Assembly (NCBI GenBank): GCA_041661665.1
Contig: JBAZTW010000007.1
Location: 1 to 64,000 of the forward strand
Length of the DNA: 64,000 nucleotides
Direction of reading: 5' to 3'
DNA from: GWC2-45-44 sp041661665
GTDB taxonomy: Bacteria > Planctomycetota > Phycisphaerae > Sedimentisphaerales > UBA12454
Below, piece by piece: positions 25,499 through 33,944 of this stretch. A program made the position numbers and the translations under genes. Each line of letters begins with the position of its first letter. Position 1 is the first letter of the stretch. The notes under the pieces were generated by a model. It saw nothing but the letters and a program-made list of their open reading frames with translations, had not been told where the DNA came from and did no database searches.

Positions 25499-26510
25499 AG
25501 AAGCGGTTTTGTATCGGCCTATTGAAGGACGCAAAGTACAGTGCGAGCTTTGTAATTGGCGATGCGTGATTGCGGCGGACGGTTTGGGATATTGCAGGGT
25601 TCGCAAAAATATCGACGGCAAATTATATTCGCTCAACTATCATAAACTTTGCGCGGCGAATCCCGACCCGATAGAAAAAAAACCACTGTTTCATTTTTTG
25701 CCGGGCAGTAAAAGCTTTTCAATATCGGCGCCGGGCTGCAATTTTCAATGCGTGTTTTGCCAGAACTGGCACATCAGTCAGACAACAGGCCAAATCAGCG
25801 GAAAACCATTTGAGCCGAGAGATGTTGTCGAGCTGGCGATTAGGTCGGATTGCAAAAGCATCGCTTATACATATACAGAGCCGACGGTGTTTATGGAGAT
25901 TGCGGCGGATGTGGGAAAAATCGCGAAACAAAAAGGGCTTGCCAATATTTTTGTTTCCAACGGGTTTATGACGAAAGAGGCTCTCGATTTTTCCGCTGAT
26001 TGGTTAGATGGAATAAATGTCGACCTCAAAGCATTTACGGAAGATTACTATAAAAATCTGTGCAAGGCGAAATTGAAGCCTGTGCTTGAGACGATAGATT
26101 ATATTGCGAACCATACGAAAATATGGATGGAAATTACGACGCTTGTTGTGCCGGGAGAAAATGATTCCGACGGCGAGCTGAAACAAATCGCGGAATTTAT
26201 TTTCAATACCTGCGGGGCTGATACGCCCTGGCACATCAGCAGATTTTATCCACAATATAAACTTACCGATACTCAGCCAACGCCGGAGGCAACGCTTCGG
26301 CGGGCATTCGATATCGCAAAGTCGGCGGGATTAAAATATGTGTATATAGGTAATCTGCGGACGCAAAATGCCGAGAACACCTGCTGTCCGAAATGTAAAG
26401 AACTGCTGATTGAACGGGAGGGATTTTGCGTAATAAAAAACAGGATAATAAATAACCAATGTCCTGATTGCGGCGAAAAAATCGCAGGGTTTAACATTTC
26501 CAACCGCTAA
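25479..26510 (+). CDS. amrS: AmmeMemoRadiSam system radical SAM enzyme AmrS
   Basis: A 343-residue radical SAM protein. The cluster-binding CNFQCVFC (Cx3Cx2C, near residue 88) follows SISAPG. The N-terminal Cys motif CELCNWRC and the phrase NPDPIEKKPLFHFLPG are characteristic of AmrS. The usual ~330-residue core is followed by a zinc-ribbon-like tail (CCPKCKELL...CPDCGEKI). AmrS belongs with AmrA (AMMECR1) and AmrB (MEMO); AmrB is at 1-571, but no AMMECR1 gene is seen here. The start ATG at 25479 overlaps the preceding gene by 20 bases, implying co-translation with the oxidoreductase. Confidence 0.9.
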   Translation: METDNLKEAVLYRPIEGRKVQCELCNWRCVIAADGLGYCRVRKNIDGKLYSLNYHKLCAANPDPIEKKPLFHFLPGSKSFSISAPGCNFQCVFCQNWHISQTTGQISGKPFEPRDVVELAIRSDCKSIAYTYTEPTVFMEIAADVGKIAKQKGLANIFVSNGFMTKEALDFSADWLDGINVDLKAFTEDYYKNLCKAKLKPVLETIDYIANHTKIWMEITTLVVPGENDSDGELKQIAEFIFNTCGADTPWHISRFYPQYKLTDTQPTPEATLRRAFDIAKSAGLKYVYIGNLRTQNAENTCCPKCKELLIEREGFCVIKNRIINNQCPDCGEKIAGFNISNR

Positions 26511-26575
26511 CATCTACCATAACTACCTTAATATAAATAAGTTATATTAAACGCTTTGTAGAATATATTTTTTTA

Positions 26576-26629
26576 TTGAATATTACGCCCAATCCTTGAT
26601 AATAATGGGCTTATAATATTAAGCCCATT
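26576..26629 (+). promoter_or_regulatory. Promoter with a 10-bp inverted repeat at the start site
   Basis: TTGAAT (26576-26581), 16 bases and GATAAT (26598-26603) are followed at once by a perfect inverted repeat AATGGGCTTA/TAAGCCCATT with a 6-base centre (26604-26629). The repeat covers the expected transcription start, so it is either an operator or a 5'-terminal RNA hairpin. AAGGAG follows before the zinc-ribbon gene. Confidence 0.6.
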
Positions 26630-26643
26630 CAAAAGGAGCGTCC

Positions 26644-27378
26644 ATGGGACCGTTGCTTAATGCTCTGGTAAAACTTCAAAGTGTAGAAAATAATTTGAGA
26701 GCGGCCAAGGCCAAGCTTGCCCGCTGTCGCAGAAATGTTATCCTCAAGGAAAATCAACTCCGCGCACTGCAAAATACCCTCGAAGCAAAAAAGGAAGAGA
26801 TTCAGCTAACCAGAATACAGGTTGACCGACTCGAACTGGAAGTCAAAAGCACAGAGGATACGCTTGCCAAATACAGAGCGGCGCTTAACTCGGCAAAAAG
26901 CAATAAGGAATATGCCGCGATTCTAACAGAACTGAACACCACAAAGGCTGACAGCAGCAAGGTTGAATCGCAGACCCTGGAAATGATGAAAAACGTTGAA
27001 GCTGACCAGACTCAGTGCAAGCAAATAGAAGAAGAGATAGAAAAAGAGAAAATTGAGCTTGGCGAAATTCGCAAACAGACCGAGGAGTTGGCGAAAAAGT
27101 TTGAGGCGGAAATCGCTGCGGTTGAACTGCAATGGCAGGCGGCGGCAAAAGATGTTCAGGCCGATGCGATGGAAACATTTAAAAGAGTTGCTGAAACTTA
27201 TGACGGCGAAGCAATCGCCGAGATTGAAATACATGACAGCAGAAGCGGCATTTATACCTGCGGCGGATGTTTTATGAGCCTGACAACGGAGACGGCAAAT
27301 ACGCTTCTGAGCCGCGATGAAATTATCAGATGTCCGAATTGTACCCGCATTTTATATTTCAAAGACAGCGAAATCTAA
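26644..27378 (+). CDS. COG1579-type coiled-coil protein with C4 zinc ribbon
   Basis: A 244-residue protein. Residues ~5-170 form a long charged coiled coil (KENQLRALQNTLEAKKEE, then EEEIEKEKIELGEIRKQTEEL), and the C-terminus carries a zinc ribbon with CGGCFMSL and CPNC about 25 residues apart. This matches the COG1579 family, sometimes called CdsZ. In Mycobacterium and several other groups this family is encoded next to an RNase H gene, as here, 21 bases before the RNase H-PurN fusion. The molecular role is not established. The ATG follows AAAGGAG. Confidence 0.85.
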   Translation: MGPLLNALVKLQSVENNLRAAKAKLARCRRNVILKENQLRALQNTLEAKKEEIQLTRIQVDRLELEVKSTEDTLAKYRAALNSAKSNKEYAAILTELNTTKADSSKVESQTLEMMKNVEADQTQCKQIEEEIEKEKIELGEIRKQTEELAKKFEAEIAAVELQWQAAAKDVQADAMETFKRVAETYDGEAIAEIEIHDSRSGIYTCGGCFMSLTTETANTLLSRDEIIRCPNCTRILYFKDSEI

Positions 27379-27399
27379 AGGCTGCTTACTTAAACCTTT

Positions 27400-28461
27400 A
27401 TGCGGAACTTAACAATTTACACAGATGGTGGAAGCAGAGGCAACCCCGGACAAGCGGCGGGTGCGTTTGTTATTCTTGATGAAAATAACAAACAAATTTA
27501 TGCCGGGGCAAAATTTCTCACCGAAGCAACAAACAATATCGCTGAATATACAGGCCTTGTGGCTGCGCTCAAAAAGGCAGTTTCACTCAAAGCGGAAAAT
27601 ATAAAAATTTTCAGCGACAGCGAACTGATGGTTAAACAGCTCAAAGGCGAGTACAAGGTCAAAAACGAGGGGCTTAGAGAATTATTCAGCGATGCTAACG
27701 AACTGCTCGAAAAAATTAAAAACTGGAAAATAACTCACGTTCGACGTGAAAAAAATGAAATTGCGGATACATTAGTCAACCGCTGCATAGATGCCCGCAG
27801 AGACATCGAACAAAACGCAGCTTCTTCAGGAAGCAATAAAAAAACAAAACACATAAAAATAGGCCTTCTGCTCAGCGGCGGCGGCAGGACAATGACAAAC
27901 ATCCTCGACCAGATAAAGCGGAATAACCTCGAAGCTGAAATATCGGTGGTAATTTCATCAAGGTCTGATGCAGCAGGCGTTGACAAAGCAAAGGCCGCCG
28001 GGATACCTGTGGAAATTATCAGGAAAAAAGATTATCCGGATATTGAAGGGTTCAGCGGACAAATTAAAAAAATTCTTGTCGCGGCAAAAGTTGACCTTGT
28101 TGTTCAGGCCGGTTGGCTGTGCCTGTGGAATATACCTGCCGAATTTGAAAACAGGGTAATGAATATCCATCCCGCTCTTCTGCCGGCGTTTGGCGGACAG
28201 GGAATGTGGGGGCATCACGTTCACGAAGCGGTATTAAAGGCTGGTTGCAAAATCAGCGGCTGCACGGTACACTTTTGTACGAATGAATACGACAAGGGAC
28301 CGATTATAGTCCAAAAGACCTGTCCGGTTTTGGAAAATGACGACCCTGATACGCTGGCTGCAAGAGTTTTCCAGCAGGAATGTATTGCTTACCCGGAAGC
28401 GATAAAACTTTTTTCGCAGGGCAAAATCAGCATTCGAGATAACAAAACAATTATAAAATAA
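27400..28461 (+). CDS. Fusion of RNase HI-like domain and phosphoribosylglycinamide formyltransferase (PurN)
   Basis: A 353-residue protein with two complete domains. Residues 1-135 are RNase H: IYTDGGSRGNPG (first Asp), NNIAEYTGL (Glu), FSDSELMVKQL (Asp) and REKNEIADTLVNR (Asp), so all four acidic catalytic residues are present. After a short linker (~140-148, rich in Ser, Asn and Lys), residues ~150-345 are PurN: SGGGRTMTNI, then NIHPALLP (Asn and His of the formyl-transfer site) and EYDKGPIIVQ (Asp). The reading frame is continuous with no internal start needed. RNA/DNA hybrid cleavage and purine synthesis are not known to be coupled, so the fusion is unusual. Confidence 0.9.
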   Translation: MRNLTIYTDGGSRGNPGQAAGAFVILDENNKQIYAGAKFLTEATNNIAEYTGLVAALKKAVSLKAENIKIFSDSELMVKQLKGEYKVKNEGLRELFSDANELLEKIKNWKITHVRREKNEIADTLVNRCIDARRDIEQNAASSGSNKKTKHIKIGLLLSGGGRTMTNILDQIKRNNLEAEISVVISSRSDAAGVDKAKAAGIPVEIIRKKDYPDIEGFSGQIKKILVAAKVDLVVQAGWLCLWNIPAEFENRVMNIHPALLPAFGGQGMWGHHVHEAVLKAGCKISGCTVHFCTNEYDKGPIIVQKTCPVLENDDPDTLAARVFQQECIAYPEAIKLFSQGKISIRDNKTIIK

Positions 28462-28468
28462 GCCTCCA

Positions 28469-28942
28469 ATGGACAGACGACAGAAAAAACTTGTTACAAA
28501 TATCGTGGTTGTCATAGGGTTCACCATAGCTACGGTGGCGGGGTTTGCAAATGTGAAAAACCTCATCAATCGCTCCGAAGCTATGCGGGCAATGGAACTG
28601 CTCAGCAAAGAAGTTATGTCGTACAAAAAAACTTATGGTTCGCTTCCGAGCGAAAATTACGTCAGACAATTCGCTGAACAAATCGGAGCTGTAAGGCTCA
28701 GCGATTTTAAATACAGAGCGCAATGGATAGAATTCGGCTGCGATCCCAACGCGACCATACTTGCTTACGCTGAAAAAAATTATATTGGACTTGTAAAGTC
28801 AGGCACTGCTGTGCTGTGGCTCGGAGGCAAGGTCGAATGGATAGACAAAAAACACTTTTACGAAATAATGAAAGCACAGCAAAAGAAGCAGGAACTCCGG
28901 TGGATACAGGAACATCTGCGAGACGATAAAAACCAGCCCTAA
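28469..28942 (+). CDS. Membrane-anchored protein of unknown function
   Basis: A 157-residue protein with one transmembrane helix (LVTNIVVVIGFTIATVAGFA, residues 8-27) and a soluble C-terminal part. The segment LLSKEVMSYKKTYGSLPSE resembles the helix-to-loop region of G-type pseudopilins, but no prepilin cleavage site is present. Rest unrecognised. It starts 7 bases after the RNase H-PurN stop, so it is probably in the same operon. Its stop overlaps the stop of the convergent UDP-sugar pyrophosphorylase gene by 4 bases. Confidence 0.6.
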   Translation: MDRRQKKLVTNIVVVIGFTIATVAGFANVKNLINRSEAMRAMELLSKEVMSYKKTYGSLPSENYVRQFAEQIGAVRLSDFKYRAQWIEFGCDPNATILAYAEKNYIGLVKSGTAVLWLGGKVEWIDKKHFYEIMKAQQKKQELRWIQEHLRDDKNQP

Positions 28943-30372
28943 TTTTCCAAATAAAGCATATCGCCGGAATTTATCCTACTGGCCTGTGCAGCCTTTAAAA
29001 TTATATCCTCTCTATGCAGTGCGAAAGATGCCGCCATTTCGATTGTGCAATCTGGAGAACCATCCGGCTTTGTCGGAATTTTAATGCCTGCGGCTTTCAG
29101 CCAGTTAGCCGCTCTTGTGGTCATCATTTTTTTTGTTACAGCGGGGCTGTCGATGCCATCGGCGTTTTTCACCGGCGCAAATTCCTCGCTGCGAAGCGTT
29201 TCAAGAATTATTGATTTTTCCGCCAGAGACAGCGCATCAAAAACAAAAGTTTCAAGTTTTATGCCATTTGGTTTTCCCGGGGAGATTTTTTCGCCGGTGT
29301 TTAAATCCACGTGCGATATTTTTTTCACAGCGCGATGATAAGGCAAAGCAAACCCCTTGGCGTTGAGCTGCTCAATAAATGTGCGATTGATAATATGAAT
29401 CGCAATGCTGCCGAACGAGAACAGCAGCGAGCCGTCAGCGTTTTTCATTTGCGCCTGTTCATCGGACAAGTCGCTGTATTCAATTACGGTAACCTTGCCG
29501 TCAATCATACAAAAGTTGCCGACCTTTTCCAGAGGATGCGCCTTTGTCAGAGCCTTTGATGACATCTGCGAATTGTCAATCGCGTGCAAACCAACAAACA
29601 GCGGGTCAAAGATATTTATCAGCGGATTATCAACCTGAAAATAACTTATATATTCGATGCCGCGGGTTTTCATATCGGCAGCAGCGCCATTTTTATAAAT
29701 CGCTTTTAAACTCCCGCCGTGGCCGTCAGGTGATGCGGCAAGCTCGTCTTTTTCGGCAAGAAGAATTTTGCCATCCGCAGAATAATTGACTTCAGTGCCC
29801 TGCTGAAAGAAAAAGATATTTGTTTTTTTCAGGCCGAAGAAATTATCTCGTTTGAAAATCTCCAGCGTCTGATTATGATTGAGCGGACTTGTCATTATGT
29901 ACCAGGCAGGCTCGAATTTATATTTCGTCCCTGCCGCAGCAATCTGCTCGGCAAAAAGCCTGAACAGTGTTTTGTTTTTAATCGGGCTTATGGCAAAATC
30001 GCCTTTTGGCCCATCAAAACCGAGCCTCGTCCCCTGCCCGCCGGCAACCACAAAGGCGGCAACCTTTCCAGACGATATAATTTTCTGCCCAAGCGCGATT
30101 GCTTTGGCGTATTTTTCTTTTTGCTCGGCAGTCTTCGGCAAAGCTGGATAGACCGGCGCCGCTGAAAAATTCTTCGGCAATTCAAAAGGTGAAGCATTCA
30201 CCGCATATTTCTGAATCTTATTATTAAGATTATCAAATTCAATCTCATCAATCTGATTTAACAGTTTTATTTTTCCTGTGTCATCAAGCTGATTGAAAAA
30301 ATTTAGAAGGTGAGCCTGATTAAATTTTTTTAATAACTGCAAAGTTGAATTGTATCTTTGCTGAATGTCCAT
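28939..30372 (-). CDS. UDPGP-family UDP-sugar pyrophosphorylase (UAP1-like)
   Basis: A 477-residue nucleotidyltransferase of the eukaryote-like UDPGP family. AGGQGTRLGFDGPKGDF near residue 110 is the nucleotide-binding loop. GHGGSLKAI near residue 220 and YFQVDNPLINIFDP near residue 243 follow the order seen in UAP1 and UDP-glucose pyrophosphorylases. The size and the QGTRLGF loop favour UDP-N-acetylglucosamine or UDP-glucose synthesis from the sugar 1-phosphate and UTP. It is downstream of leuB, with a hairpin repeat between. Substrate specificity cannot be settled by eye. Confidence 0.85.
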   Translation of the reverse strand: MDIQQRYNSTLQLLKKFNQAHLLNFFNQLDDTGKIKLLNQIDEIEFDNLNNKIQKYAVNASPFELPKNFSAAPVYPALPKTAEQKEKYAKAIALGQKIISSGKVAAFVVAGGQGTRLGFDGPKGDFAISPIKNKTLFRLFAEQIAAAGTKYKFEPAWYIMTSPLNHNQTLEIFKRDNFFGLKKTNIFFFQQGTEVNYSADGKILLAEKDELAASPDGHGGSLKAIYKNGAAADMKTRGIEYISYFQVDNPLINIFDPLFVGLHAIDNSQMSSKALTKAHPLEKVGNFCMIDGKVTVIEYSDLSDEQAQMKNADGSLLFSFGSIAIHIINRTFIEQLNAKGFALPYHRAVKKISHVDLNTGEKISPGKPNGIKLETFVFDALSLAEKSIILETLRSEEFAPVKNADGIDSPAVTKKMMTTRAANWLKAAGIKIPTKPDGSPDCTIEMAASFALHREDIILKAAQASRINSGDMLYLEN

Positions 30373-30413
30373 AACGTATATATCGTCCTAAAAATCAAAA
30401 ATAACCACAGCAA

Positions 30414-30512
30414 AAAGGAAGTAAGGAAGTATTGAGGCAAGGATGCAAGGAAATCCTCAGCGATTGGCTGACTATCCTTACTTCTTGCTTCTTTGCTTCC
30501 TTACTTCTTTTT
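30414..30512. repeat. Inverted repeat of the GGAAGTAAGGAAG family
   Basis: Left arm AAGGAAGTAAGGAAGT... and right arm ACTTCTTGCTTCTTTGC...CCTTACTTC flank a centre with TCAGCGATTGGCTGA. It lies between leuB and the UDP-sugar pyrophosphorylase. Confidence 0.8.
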
Positions 30513-30518
30513 ATATTC

Positions 30519-31604
30519 TTATTCAGCCACCTTTTCGGCAACTAAATCGCCAACCTGCGAAGTTGAATAGCCCATCTTGCCTGCGGCCATACTTTTCATT
30601 TTGTTTGCGGTAACAAACTTCACTGCGGCATCGATTTTCTTCGCGGCTTTTTCTTCGCCGAGAGTGTCGAGCATCATTTCCGCTGCGCAGATTGCGGCAA
30701 GCGGATTGATAACGCCCATACCTGTATATTTCGGTGCGCTTCCGCCGATTGGCTCAAACATCGAAACGCCCTCTGGATTAAGGTTGCCGCCTGCGGCGAT
30801 GCCCATACCGCCCTGCGTTATAGCGCCGAGGTCGGTGATGATGTCGCCGAACAGATTACCGGTAACGAGAACATCGAACCATTCAGGACTCTTGACCATC
30901 CACATACACGTTGCGTCAACGTGATAATAATCTCTGCGGATATCGGGATATTCTTTTTGTCCCATTTCGTGGAACGCTCTTTCCCAGAGGTCATAAATAA
31001 ATGTAAGCACGTTTGTCTTGCCGACGAGAGCGAGAGTATTTTCTTTACCTACTCCGCGAGCTTTTTTGCCGTACTTCCTTGCGTATTCAAATGCGTATTT
31101 CAAACATCTGTCAACCTGAAAACGATTGTAGACGGCAGACTGAACGGCAACTTCGTTTGGTGTGCCTTTCATTGTGAAGCCGCCTGTGCCGGTGTATGCA
31201 TCGCCGGAGTTTTCGCGAATTACAACGTAATCAATTTCCTTCGGGCCTTTATCCTTTAGTGGACATTCAACACCGGGAAAAAGTCTGACCGGACGCAGAT
31301 TGATATACTGGTCAAGCTCAAATCTTGCCTTGAGCAAAATTCCTTTTTCGAGAATGCCGGGCTTTACATCAGGATGGCCGATTGCGCCAAGCAGAATCGC
31401 ATCGAACTTGCGGAATTCCGCAATTGCGCTGTCCGGCAGAGTTTCGCCGGTGCGTTTATATCTTTCGCCGCCGAAATCGAAATTTGTCAAATCGGTTTTG
31501 AAACCGAATTTCGCTTCTGCCACTTTTAAAACTTTTACCGCTTCAGCCGTTACTTCCGGCCCTGTGCCGTCGCCGCCCATTACGGCAATCTTGTAAGTCT
31601 TCAT
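30519..31604 (-). CDS. leuB: 3-isopropylmalate dehydrogenase
   Basis: The ATG at 31604 (MKTYKIAVMGGDGTG), preceded by GAAAGG, gives 361 residues, normal for LeuB. Family blocks are GDGTGPEV near residue 9, ILLGAIGHPDVKPG near residue 69, NLRPVRLFPGVECPL, VVIRENSGDAYTG and GGMGIAAGGNLNPEGVSMFEP. It performs the NAD-dependent oxidative decarboxylation of 3-isopropylmalate. Isocitrate or tartrate dehydrogenases share the fold, but the adjacent leuA, leuC and leuD make leucine synthesis the clear reading. It closes the cluster. The in-frame ATG 17 codons upstream is not supported. Confidence 0.93.
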   Translation of the reverse strand: MKTYKIAVMGGDGTGPEVTAEAVKVLKVAEAKFGFKTDLTNFDFGGERYKRTGETLPDSAIAEFRKFDAILLGAIGHPDVKPGILEKGILLKARFELDQYINLRPVRLFPGVECPLKDKGPKEIDYVVIRENSGDAYTGTGGFTMKGTPNEVAVQSAVYNRFQVDRCLKYAFEYARKYGKKARGVGKENTLALVGKTNVLTFIYDLWERAFHEMGQKEYPDIRRDYYHVDATCMWMVKSPEWFDVLVTGNLFGDIITDLGAITQGGMGIAAGGNLNPEGVSMFEPIGGSAPKYTGMGVINPLAAICAAEMMLDTLGEEKAAKKIDAAVKFVTANKMKSMAAGKMGYSTSQVGDLVAEKVAE

Positions 31605-31640
31605 TTTACCCTTTCTCAAATTTAGTTGTGAGTTTAATTC

Positions 31641-31700
31641 TATATCAAAAATCAAAAATTAAATATCAAAATTATGGAATGCCTTCGGCATAACTATTAA
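31641..31700. repeat. AT-rich direct repeat ending in ATGCCTTCGGCAT hairpin
   Basis: TATATCAAAAATCAAAAATT, AAATATCAAAATT and GGAATGCCTTCGGCATAACT in that order match 32454-32514 with only two or three differences. The ATGCC/GGCAT arms form a small hairpin. Confidence 0.85.
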
Positions 31701-31721
31701 ATTGGCTTGTTTTGGTGTTTT

Positions 31722-31910
31722 TTATGCTTGTCCTTTCATTTTTGAAAGTTTAAGACTCGAAATAATTATCCCTGCAATAGAAAGTATCCATACATAAGGA
31801 AGATTTAAGACAATACCGACAGGAAGTCCTACGCAGGATACGACCAATGAATAGGTCAGTGTCCTTTTTCTAAACGCTCGAAATTCTGGCTCACTGTTCT
31901 GTCTTTCCAT
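31722..31910 (-). CDS. Small membrane protein in the leu cluster
   Basis: A 62-residue protein with two hydrophobic helices (YSLVVSCVGLPVGIVLNL and VWILSIAGIIISSLKLS). It starts after GGAAAG. It is the same strand as the leu genes and lies between leuD and leuB. No family is recognised and a link to leucine synthesis is only positional. Confidence 0.55.
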   Translation of the reverse strand: MERQNSEPEFRAFRKRTLTYSLVVSCVGLPVGIVLNLPYVWILSIAGIIISSLKLSKMKGQA

Positions 31911-31951
31911 TATCTTTCCATTTTTGAATTTTAATTTGTCATTTTGCTTTT

Positions 31952-32434
31952 TTATTTTTTATTTTTTATATGATTTAGCAGTCCGCCATCGTTGATAATT
32001 TCAATCGCGAAATCTGGCAGAGGCTTAAACTTTATTTCTTTTTTCTGCGTTTTATTGTTTATCACGCCTTTTTTATAGTCGATTTCGATTTCATCGCCAT
32101 CGGCAATGGCCTCGGTAGCGTTTGCCATTTCAATCGGATAGAAGCCGCAGTTGATGCAGTTGCGATAGAAAATCCGAGCAAAATTCTTTGCGATAACCGC
32201 ACCGACTTTCGCGCCCTGCAATGCCCAGACAGCGTGTTCTCGACTTGAGCCGCAGCCGAAGTCATCGCCCGCGACGATACAGTCGCCGGGTTTACATTTT
32301 TTTATAAAACCCATATCAAGGTCTTCCATACAATGCGTCGCCAGTTCAGCAGTATCATCGGTATTCAAATACCTTGCCGGAATAATTTCGTCCGTATTTA
32401 TATGGTCTCTTTTATAAACGTGAGCTGTTGACAT
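31952..32434 (-). CDS. leuD: 3-isopropylmalate dehydratase small subunit
   Basis: A 160-residue LeuD of the short class. HVYKRDHINTDEIIPARYL at the N-terminus, DDFGCGSSREHAVWALQ near residue 58 and NFARIFYRNCINCGFYPIE near residue 85 are the expected swivel-domain motifs. It pairs with LeuC, encoded just upstream, to isomerise 2- to 3-isopropylmalate. The ATG follows AAGGAG. The C-terminal 15 residues are Lys-rich. Confidence 0.95.
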   Translation of the reverse strand: MSTAHVYKRDHINTDEIIPARYLNTDDTAELATHCMEDLDMGFIKKCKPGDCIVAGDDFGCGSSREHAVWALQGAKVGAVIAKNFARIFYRNCINCGFYPIEMANATEAIADGDEIEIDYKKGVINNKTQKKEIKFKPLPDFAIEIINDGGLLNHIKNKK

Positions 32435-32453
32435 TAAAAACTCCTTTAAGTTT

Positions 32454-32514
32454 TATATCAAAAATCAAAGATTAAATATCAAAATTGTGGAATGCCTTCG
32501 GCATAACTATTTTT
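32454..32514. repeat. Second copy of the AT-rich direct repeat
   Basis: Near-identical to 31641-31700 and also in a leu intergenic gap, between leuD and leuC. Related single words occur near 49770-49815 and 50105. Confidence 0.85.
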
Positions 32515-32546
32515 AAATTTTGATTTGTCATTTTGCATTTTAATTT

Positions 32547-33812
32547 TTATAAGTATTTTCTACAATCTACCAACTTACCTTCAATTGCCGAAGCTGCCGC
32601 TGTCGCCGGACTTGCCAGATATACTTCGCTCTTTGGACTTCCCATTCTGCCGACAAAGTTTCTGTTGGTCGTGCTTACGCATTTTTCTGTGGCAGCAAGG
32701 ATTCCCATAAATCCGCCAAGGCATGCCCCGCAGGTCGGTGCGCTAATCACGCAGTTGGCAGCGTAGAATACATCGAACAGACCTTCATCCATCGCCTGTT
32801 TCCAAATCTCAGGCGTTGCGGGAACAATGATTGTCCGTATCGCAACTTTTTTGCCTTTCATTATCGCAGCGGCAATTCTTAAATCTTCAATTCTGCCGTT
32901 TGTGCAGCTTCCGATATAGGATTGATTCATTTTTAATCCTGCACAGTCGCCGATTTTCTTGCCGCCGCTTGGCAGATGCGGAAACGCAACCATCGGCTCT
33001 AATTTCGAGCAGTCAATTTCAAGAACACTTTCATATTTCGCGTCAGCATCGGATTGATAAACCTTGTAATCAGTTTTTCTTTCCTTGAGATGCGCATCGA
33101 GATATTGCTTTGTCGTATCATCGAAACCGATAATTCCATTTTTGCCGCCGGCCTCGATTGCCATATTCGTTATGGTCATTCGAGCTTCCATCGACATATC
33201 CTTTAACGCCGGGCCGACAAATTCCATCGCTTTGTACAGCGCGCCGTCGGTGCCGATTTTCGCAATCACATCGAGTATCACGTCTTTGCTGTAGACGCCT
33301 TTTGAAAGTTTGCCGTTAAGAACAAATTTCATTGATGCAGGCACTTTGAACCACAGATTGCCTGTCGCAATAGCAGCGGCCAAATCGGTTGAACCAATAC
33401 CTGTTGAAAATGCCGCAAAAGCTCCGTAAGTGCAGGTATGACTGTCGCCGCCGACGATTACTTCGCCCGGACGAATATGCCCCTGTTCGGGCAGAAGCGC
33501 ATGGCAAACGCCGGCTTTGCCGAGCGGATAATAATTTTTAATTTTCTTTTCTCTTGCCCAATCGTCGAGCCGTTTATGCAGCTCTGCGGATTTTATATCC
33601 TTTGCAGGCTGAAAGTGGTCTGGCGTAACGACAATTTTTTCATTGTCGAAAACTTTATCAACGCCCTTTTCCTTCAGCATTGAAATCGCCGCCGGCGTAG
33701 TTACATCGTGGCACATTATACAATCGATTTTCGCATCGATTATATCGCCGGGCTCAACGGTTTTCTTTCCTGCCGAAGCAGCAAGAATCTTTTCTGTTAT
33801 TGTCATTCCCAT
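32547..33812 (-). CDS. leuC: 3-isopropylmalate dehydratase large subunit
   Basis: A 421-residue aconitase-family protein of the shorter LeuC type. The 4Fe-4S ligands are in IMCHDV-like CIMCHDVTTPA near residue 31, IGSCTNGRIEDL near residue 295 and CGACLGGFMG near residue 355. GGDSHTCTYGAFAAFSTGIGSTD near residue 120 is diagnostic. It needs the LeuD subunit. The start at 33812 follows AAAGGA. A second in-frame ATG two codons later is equally possible. Confidence 0.95.
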   Translation of the reverse strand: MGMTITEKILAASAGKKTVEPGDIIDAKIDCIMCHDVTTPAAISMLKEKGVDKVFDNEKIVVTPDHFQPAKDIKSAELHKRLDDWAREKKIKNYYPLGKAGVCHALLPEQGHIRPGEVIVGGDSHTCTYGAFAAFSTGIGSTDLAAAIATGNLWFKVPASMKFVLNGKLSKGVYSKDVILDVIAKIGTDGALYKAMEFVGPALKDMSMEARMTITNMAIEAGGKNGIIGFDDTTKQYLDAHLKERKTDYKVYQSDADAKYESVLEIDCSKLEPMVAFPHLPSGGKKIGDCAGLKMNQSYIGSCTNGRIEDLRIAAAIMKGKKVAIRTIIVPATPEIWKQAMDEGLFDVFYAANCVISAPTCGACLGGFMGILAATEKCVSTTNRNFVGRMGSPKSEVYLASPATAAASAIEGKLVDCRKYL

Positions 33813-33856
33813 TTTTTTAATATCCTTTAATCACTGATTACGCTGATTCCACTGAT

Positions 33857-33942
33857 AGGAAGCAAGGAAACAAGAAGTAAGGATGTAAGGAACGGCATCG
33901 TTGGCTTTCCTTACTTCTTTGCCTCTTTACATCTTTGCTTCA
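33857..33942. repeat. Inverted repeat of the GGAAGTAAGGAAG family
   Basis: AGGAAGCAAGGAAACAAGAAG / CTTCTTTGCCTCTTTACATC arms around CGGCATCGTTGGC. It separates leuA from leuC and could act as a transcript-processing or attenuating hairpin inside the cluster. Confidence 0.8.
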
Positions 33943-33944
33943 AT

